A stretch of DNA of 11,640 nt, taken from NCBI GenBank assembly GCA_903897565.1, contig CAIUCF010000880.1:1-11640 (forward strand). The letters are read 5' to 3'. Under the pieces are notes generated by a model. That model was not told the DNA's origin. It made no database searches and saw only the letters and a list, made by a program, of their open reading frames with translations. The stretch comes from an uncultured Rhodospirillales bacterium. GTDB lineage: Bacteria; Pseudomonadota; Alphaproteobacteria; ATCC43930; CGMCC-115725. Below, piece by piece: positions 7,487-11,640 of the stretch; within the stretch, counting starts at the first letter, position 1, and the number at the start of each line of letters is the position of its first letter. Both the position numbers and the translations under genes were made by a program.

Positions 7487-8817
7487 CGCAGGTGCAATCT
7501 TTCGGAAAGCAGTGAACGGAAACGTTGGTCCGGATCGACCTCGCGACAGACGTCGCGGAACCGATCCAGATTCGAATAGGAGTCACGCATCAGATCCGCG
7601 CCCATCCGCGCATCCTTGGCCAGGTAAAGCCGCCCGCCGCAGGCCGCGACCACGAGGTCGAGCTGCTGCAGCAAAGCGAAAATCTCCGCGGTCGCCGGGA
7701 AATCCAGCGCCAGTGTGTAGCCGGGCATCGGAAACGACAGCAGCCCCGAACCTCGGGCGCCGAATTGTTTCAGAACCGCCAGAAACGACCCGGCTCGGGC
7801 GCGCGAGGTAATCTCGAGCAATGCCAGCAAGGCGTCGCGACCGCCCTCCAACGGCACCACGCACTGGTACTGAAGAAAGCCGCGCCGGCCATAGATGCGG
7901 TTCCATGCGGTGATCGCGTCGAGCGGATAGAAGAACGTTTCGATATCGATGAACGCCCCACCCGGCCGCGCCCGCTGGTAATAGAGCGCATTGAACGCCG
8001 CCATCGCGGTGCCGTTCAGGACCCAGCCCGGCAAATCGACCGGGACCCGAAGCGTTGGTTTACGGCGCGGTGGCGCTGCGGGAACCGCCTGGCCTTCCAG
8101 CGTAGCGTCACGGCCGGCGTGCTCGCCGCGATACAGCACGGCGCGGCCCCGATCGCGACCACGGGCCAGGCAATCGATCCAGGCGACCGAATACGTCCAG
8201 GACTCGGAAGCGGCAAACCCGGCCAGCGCCTCGTCGAGGTCGCGGCAGCGCAGAGTCTCCTGCACCATCCACGAGGATTCGATGCGCCGCAGCCGCAGCG
8301 TCAGGTTCATGACGATTCCCGTCAGGCCCATCCCGCCGATCGTGGCGTGGAACAGTTCCGGGTTCTCCCGCGGCGAGCAACGCCGCCGCTCGCCATCCCC
8401 GCACAACAACTCGAACCCCAGCACGTGCTCGCCGAAACTGCCGTCGCGATGATGATTCTTGCCGTGGACATCCGCCGCGAGCATGCCGCCCAGGGTGACG
8501 AAACGGGTGCCCGGCGTTACCGGCGGAAACCAGCCCCGCGGCGCGAACAGCGCGAGGAGATCGGACAACAGCAAGCCGGCCTCCGCGGTCAGCACGCCCG
8601 AAATCGGATCGAACGCCAGCAATCGGTCGAGCTTCAGGGTCGACAGGGTGGCAGCGCGATTGAGCGCGGCATCGCCATAGGCGCGGCCATTGCCGCGCGC
8701 GATCAGCGACGTCTCGCCCTTGGCCTCGGCGATTACCGCCGCGGCTGTTCCCGGCACGAGCAGCCGGCAGGCCGCGACCGGCAGCCGTCCCCAACCCGAG
8801 AGCGAGATCTCGGTCAA
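7483..8817 (-). CDS. dprE1: decaprenylphosphoryl-beta-D-ribose 2'-oxidase (DprE1)
   Basis: This FAD-dependent oxidase of the vanillyl-alcohol-oxidase type should oxidise the 2'-OH of decaprenyl-phosphoryl-ribose, the first half of the epimerisation to arabinose. Numbered from the GTG at 8856, the FAD region contains RGNGRAYGD (54-62), PGTRFVTLGG (115-124) and HGKNHH (131-136), followed by SFGEHV and GGMGLTGI. The C-terminal substrate region contains FLQYQ (327-331), K363, SFPMPGY, and GGRLYLAKDAR with K414. These match M. tuberculosis DprE1 (461 residues) in order and spacing. The residue aligned with its Cys387 is Ala383. Starts: a TTG at 8817 overlaps the upstream stop as TTGA and gives the usual short leader before SGWGR, so I chose it. 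A GTG at 8856 would add 13 residues and a 43-bp overlap. The gene is translationally coupled to both neighbours. Confidence 0.95.
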   Translation of the reverse strand: MTEISLSGWGRLPVAACRLLVPGTAAAVIAEAKGETSLIARGNGRAYGDAALNRAATLSTLKLDRLLAFDPISGVLTAEAGLLLSDLLALFAPRGWFPPVTPGTRFVTLGGMLAADVHGKNHHRDGSFGEHVLGFELLCGDGERRRCSPRENPELFHATIGGMGLTGIVMNLTLRLRRIESSWMVQETLRCRDLDEALAGFAASESWTYSVAWIDCLARGRDRGRAVLYRGEHAGRDATLEGQAVPAAPPRRKPTLRVPVDLPGWVLNGTAMAAFNALYYQRARPGGAFIDIETFFYPLDAITAWNRIYGRRGFLQYQCVVPLEGGRDALLALLEITSRARAGSFLAVLKQFGARGSGLLSFPMPGYTLALDFPATAEIFALLQQLDLVVAACGGRLYLAKDARMGADLMRDSYSNLDRFRDVCREVDPDQRFRSLLSERLHLR

Positions 8818-10274
8818 AGGCTGGCGCCGACGATCAGCGCCAGAACGAAGCCGCACGCGAGGCTGGTACGGTCGGTGACGGCGAAGATGACGGGATCGTC
8901 ATGCATGCGGCCGCGATGCGTCAGCAGCAGCAAATGCCCGACCCAGTAGATCATGACCAGGCAGCCCGCCCAGAGCCGCTCCGGGTGGCCGTAGAGCTGC
9001 ACGACCTCGACGCTGCTGACATAGAGGGCGAAGACCATGACGCTGACGAAGCCGGAGCCGGCGGCCATCGCCTCGATGATGCCGAGGTCGTCGGCGCTGT
9101 ACCCGCGACCGCTGATATTCGTCCGGCCGGCGTCCTTCTGCCATCTCAGTTCGGTCGCCCGCTTGATCAGCGCCAGGAACAGGAACAGGAACATCGCGAA
9201 GGCCGCCAGCCAATGCGACAGCGGCACGCCGGAGGCCGCCGCACCCGCGACCATGCGGATGCCGTAAAGCCCGCTGAGCGCCACGACATCGAGCATCGAC
9301 AACCGCTTGAGCGCGAAGGAATAGGCGAGTGTCAGGCCGTAGTAGCCGATCAGCGCCGCGAGAAACGCCGGGGTCAGCGCCGCGCCCAAGCCCAACCCCG
9401 ACAGGAGCAGCAACGGCGCCAGCACCAGACCGTGCTGCAGCGGAATCAGCCCTGCGGCAAACGGACGGTGCCGCTTGCCGCGGTCCTGGCGGTCGCTGGG
9501 CAGGTCCAGCAAATCGTTCAGCAGATAGGCGCTCGATGCACACAAGGAAAAGGCGACGAAGCCGAGCGCGAGGTTGAGCCACGTCCCGACATGGAAGGCG
9601 TGTCCGGCCAGGGCGGGCACGAACAGCAGGATATTCTTGATCCATTGATGAACCCGCAAGGCCTTGCCGTAGCGCGCCGGAGTATCGGTCCGAGCGGAAA
9701 CCACCTCGGCGCCGGGATGCCGGTGTTCGAGCTTGCGGCGCAGGCTGGCGCCAGGTGCGACGGCATAGACCCCGGCGGCGCGATCCCAGACCGCGAGATC
9801 GGCATGGTCGTTGCCGACATAATCGAATCCACCGGCCCCGAACGCCCCGACCAGTGCTGCCGCCTTCGCGGCGCCGGACAGATTGCGGCCATCGGCCGAC
9901 GCGAAGAACCCGTCGAACAGGCCGAGATGGTCGCAAACGGCGCGGGCGATCCTCTGGTCGGCAGCAGTCGCGAGGAACACCTTCGCGCCGCGCTGCCGGG
10001 CGTGGCGGATCAGGTCGACGACCGCCTTGTTATAGGGCAGCAGCGCTGGATCCAGGGCGGCCGCCCCTGCCACGGCCGCCTTGAATGCCGCCTTGCCGCG
10101 CATGAGCGAGGGCAAACAACGCAGCAGTCCCAGCGGGTCAGCCCTTAACAGGCCTAAGCAATTCTCGATAAGCGTGTCCGAATTGACCAGCGAGCCGTCG
10201 AGATCGACGACGAGGGGGAGGCCATCTTGCCGGGGGCCGGCCAGATCGATAACGGGGTCTTCGCGGCTCGACAT
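8814..10274 (-). CDS. HAD phosphatase-like/UbiA fusion: decaprenyl-phosphate phosphoribosyltransferase-like protein
   Basis: This 486-residue, two-domain protein starts with a HAD-fold domain (about 1-195): D24/D26 in VVDLDGS, K98 and T103 in KVFLATA, and GNDHADL with D156/D159. A polytopic UbiA domain (about 202-486) follows, with HQWIKN, N253-D254-xx-D257-xxx-D261-R262 (NDLLDLPSDR), KRHRPFAAG, YSFALKR and IRMVAG. These segments align with M. tuberculosis Rv3806c, which transfers 5-phosphoribose from PRPP to decaprenyl phosphate at the membrane. The HAD domain could remove the 5-phosphate to give decaprenyl-phosphoryl-ribose, the DprE1 substrate; that is inference. I chose the ATG at 10274 because GAAGAAG lies upstream and the extra 48 residues from a GTG at 10418 look non-coding. 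First gene of the operon; its TGA overlaps the likely dprE1 start. Other prenyl or glycan roles for the UbiA part are possible. Confidence 0.92.
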   Translation of the reverse strand: MSSREDPVIDLAGPRQDGLPLVVDLDGSLVNSDTLIENCLGLLRADPLGLLRCLPSLMRGKAAFKAAVAGAAALDPALLPYNKAVVDLIRHARQRGAKVFLATAADQRIARAVCDHLGLFDGFFASADGRNLSGAAKAAALVGAFGAGGFDYVGNDHADLAVWDRAAGVYAVAPGASLRRKLEHRHPGAEVVSARTDTPARYGKALRVHQWIKNILLFVPALAGHAFHVGTWLNLALGFVAFSLCASSAYLLNDLLDLPSDRQDRGKRHRPFAAGLIPLQHGLVLAPLLLLSGLGLGAALTPAFLAALIGYYGLTLAYSFALKRLSMLDVVALSGLYGIRMVAGAAASGVPLSHWLAAFAMFLFLFLALIKRATELRWQKDAGRTNISGRGYSADDLGIIEAMAAGSGFVSVMVFALYVSSVEVVQLYGHPERLWAGCLVMIYWVGHLLLLTHRGRMHDDPVIFAVTDRTSLACGFVLALIVGASL

Positions 10275-10379
10275 TGCTCGCTTCTTCGTCTGCGTCCAAT
10301 GAACTACCCGGCACGACCCGGACGGCGTCGCCGCGAGTGTACACCAAGAAATCTTAAACCGATCTGACTGTCGCACGCC

Positions 10380-10409
10380 TTGAACGGTGAAACCCCGCAC
10401 CCCTATAGT
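10380..10409 (+). promoter_or_regulatory. candidate sigma-70-type promoter for the membrane protein gene
   Basis: TTGAAC at 10380-10385 and TATAGT at 10404-10409 are separated by 18 bp and match 4/6 and 5/6 of the consensus. Transcription would start near 10416, leaving a leader of about 58 nt before the ATG at 10474. Confidence 0.45.
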
Positions 10410-10461
10410 CCGCGCCACGCCTTGACCCGGCCGGCCTCAGCCATCGCTTCTGGCCCACTCT

Positions 10462-10466
10462 GGAAG
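10462..10466 (+). promoter_or_regulatory. Shine-Dalgarno GGAAG deciding the start at 10474
   Basis: GGAAG ends 7 nt before the ATG at 10474. It supports this ATG over the longer overlapping frame that begins near 10380, which is out of register with the membrane protein and has an Arg/Pro/Ala-rich, non-membrane composition. Confidence 0.6.
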
Positions 10467-10473
10467 ATCACTG

Positions 10474-11502
10474 ATGAAACGCGCGCAACTCTGGCCGATC
10501 GTCGAGAGCCATGGCCCGGCCTGGGTCCTCGCCTCGCTCGCCGCCGCCCTGGCCCAGTTCCACATGATTGCAGCCGTCATGGGTGCGCGCTACGGCATGT
10601 CGATCGCCGCCGCCCAAGGCGTCGTCGACGGCATGCCGCATTGGCGGATCGACCAGAGCCGCGTGCTCGGCCCCTGGCTCGTCGAGGGACTCTCCCGGCT
10701 GACCGGCAGCTTCGGTACGGCGCATGTCCTCTATACCATTCTCCTCTATTTCCTGGCGGGGTTGGCGATCCTGGCGGCGTCCTATCGCCTGTTCGGCGCG
10801 CGCGCCGCCTGGATCTGCTTCCTGAGCTTCCACCTGCTGTGCATGCTTCTGATCAACAGCATGTGGCACTATGTCTGGGACAGCGGCGAGCTGCTGAGCT
10901 TCGTCGTTTTCTGCTACTTCGTGCTGTCCGGGAAAAACTGGCGCTGGATGGTCGGATTGTTCGCGATCTCCATCCTGAATCGCGAGAGCGCCTTCTACAT
11001 CGCCTTGTGGATGATCCTGGATCCGCTGCTGACCGCGGCGCTCGATCGCACCCGCCCGCGGCCGGCGATGGCGATCGCCGGGCTGGGGTGCCTGCTCGCC
11101 GGCGGCGGCACCGTCTACCTGCTCCGCGAATTGCTGCTCAAGAAGGAGGTCGGACCCGAGATGTTCGGCATGCCGGAACTCGCCGGGCGCAACTTCCACC
11201 CCCATATCGCCGAGAACATCCGCTTCGTCACCGACGCGCTGCTGCACCCGACCCTCGACTTCAACATCCTGATGCTGGTGATCCTGGTGAGCCCGCTGGT
11301 GATGACCGTACTGCTGTTCAGGCGCCGCGGCCGGCGCTACCTGAGCCTCGGCATTCCCCATGTGCTGATCGCGCTGTCCCTGCCGATCGTCGGCGTGCTC
11401 TCGGAAACCCGGGTCATGTTCGACCTTGTCCCCTTCCTCGCCATCGGCGTCGCCGGATTGTGCGAAGAGGATCGGATTTGGGACGCGCCGTCAGCCGTTT
11501 GA
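10474..11502 (+). CDS. polytopic inner-membrane protein, GT-C glycosyltransferase-like (function unknown)
   Basis: I do not recognise a named family with certainty. The 342-residue product has about eight or nine hydrophobic segments (roughly 15-37, 84-103, 111-130, 138-152, 158-180, 197-218, 263-283, 294-310 and 316-331). The first large loop after helix 1 (about 38-75) carries D52, D60 and R63 in DQSRVLGPWL. Further marks are LNRESAFYI (169-176) and ETRVMFDLVPFLAIG near the end (E311, R313). A loop with acidic residues after the first helix and polar motifs set in the membrane are seen in GT-C enzymes that use polyprenyl-phosphate sugars, so a lipid-sugar-dependent transferase is plausible but unproven. 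The protein is shorter than most GT-C enzymes. It is divergent from the decaprenyl-phosphoryl-arabinose operon, 199 bp away, and its 3' end overlaps the converging gene by 12 bp. Confidence 0.85.
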   Translation: MKRAQLWPIVESHGPAWVLASLAAALAQFHMIAAVMGARYGMSIAAAQGVVDGMPHWRIDQSRVLGPWLVEGLSRLTGSFGTAHVLYTILLYFLAGLAILAASYRLFGARAAWICFLSFHLLCMLLINSMWHYVWDSGELLSFVVFCYFVLSGKNWRWMVGLFAISILNRESAFYIALWMILDPLLTAALDRTRPRPAMAIAGLGCLLAGGGTVYLLRELLLKKEVGPEMFGMPELAGRNFHPHIAENIRFVTDALLHPTLDFNILMLVILVSPLVMTVLLFRRRGRRYLSLGIPHVLIALSLPIVGVLSETRVMFDLVPFLAIGVAGLCEEDRIWDAPSAV

Positions 11503-11640
11503 TGCGGGCCCGGCGGCCCGCAACCCCGCCAGCGCCGTCGCCATCCGGCTGACGAGTCCCGTCCAGTCGCCCCAGGCGGTCTGGCGAAACAGGCGGACAG
11601 AGGGATACCAGGGCGTGTCGTCGCGGCCGAGCAGCCAGCG
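11491..11640 (-). CDS. C-terminal end of a TPR/family-9-type glycosyltransferase-like protein (partial)
   Basis: The minus strand is open from the right edge to a TGA at 11493-11491, giving 49 codons. The product begins RWLLGRDDTPWYPSVRLFRQ and then has GDWTGLVSRMATALAGL. The pattern WxLxRxDxPWYPSxRLFRQ followed by GDWxxVxxR is what I know from the extreme C-terminus of TPR-containing proteins with a GT-9/heptosyltransferase-like domain, common in Alphaproteobacteria. The bulk of the gene, including any active site, is outside the window, so the activity cannot be judged. The gene converges on the membrane protein gene and overlaps its last 12 bp. Confidence 0.65.
   Translation of the reverse strand, partial: RWLLGRDDTPWYPSVRLFRQTAWGDWTGLVSRMATALAGLRAAGPASNG
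11504..11521 (+). terminator. GC hairpin just after the membrane protein stop codon
   Basis: GCGGGCC (11504-11510), loop CGGC, and GGCCCGC (11515-11521) form a perfect 7-bp stem one base after the stop codon. No T-tract follows on the plus strand, so it is at best a partial or pausing terminator. It also lies inside the coding sequence of the opposing gene. Confidence 0.3.

Larger units (their letters stand above)
10275..10473. promoter_or_regulatory. divergent intergenic promoter region
   Basis: These 199 bp separate two divergently transcribed genes and should hold the promoters of both. For the plus-strand gene a good candidate is visible and listed separately. For the minus-strand operon, TACACT (10342-10337) could be a -10 element, but no convincing -35 lies at 16-18 bp. 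No operator-like palindrome stands out. Confidence 0.55.

Noticed and set aside
7525..8949. 474-codon plus-strand frame opposite dprE1 (also 8901-10148 opposite HAD-UbiA)
   Set aside because: Both are Gln/Arg/Glu-rich antisense shadows of genes with clear family motifs.
10275..10418. 48-residue N-terminal extension of HAD-UbiA from a GTG at 10418
   Set aside because: The extension has no family similarity and would run over the putative plus-strand promoter. The ATG at 10274 has a purine-rich upstream site and the usual distance to the DxDGS motif.
10380..11552. 390-codon plus-strand frame overlapping the membrane protein gene
   Set aside because: Arg/Pro/Ala-rich and out of register. The frame from 10474 has a good Shine-Dalgarno and consistent membrane segments.

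Overview
The window is GC-rich DNA with long open frames on both strands. It looks like a high-GC Alphaproteobacterium, possibly Rhodospirillales-like. This placement is inferred from gene content and codon use, because there is no rRNA or other marker gene.

Layout. (1) Positions 1-5939, minus strand: one uninterrupted reading frame of at least 1,979 codons that runs off the left edge. It starts with a signal peptide and continues as a Gly/Ser/Thr/Asn-rich beta-strand repeat protein with rungs of the type GTIGTLxNSGxIxG, as in a type V (autotransporter-like) surface protein. Its C-terminal end, where a translocator barrel would be expected, is outside the window. Its distal half contains a tandem super-repeat of about 590 residues. 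(2) Positions 5940-6721: about 780 bp without a convincing gene, with AT-rich patches at both ends and an inverted repeat near 6474-6500. (3) Positions 10274 down to 6722, minus strand: a tight three-gene operon (HAD-UbiA fusion, dprE1, dprE2) joined by 4-bp stop/start overlaps. (4) Positions 10275-10473: a divergent promoter region. (5) Positions 10474-11502, plus strand: a polytopic membrane protein with glycosyltransferase-C-like features. (6) Positions 11491-11640, minus strand: the last 49 codons of a gene resembling the C-terminus of TPR/family-9-type glycosyltransferase proteins, overlapping the end of (5).

How the genes fit together. The three-gene operon matches the mycobacterial route to decaprenyl-phosphoryl-D-arabinose: Rv3806c (phosphoribosyltransferase), DprE1 (oxidase) and DprE2 (reductase). 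The extra HAD phosphatase-like domain fused to the UbiA domain could supply the dephosphorylation step. The divergent membrane protein is a plausible user of the lipid-linked sugar, and the partial glycosyltransferase-like gene adds to a glycoconjugate context. D-arabinose in a Gram-negative envelope or surface glycan is therefore the main biological suggestion of the window. Whether the neighbouring surface protein has anything to do with it is speculation.
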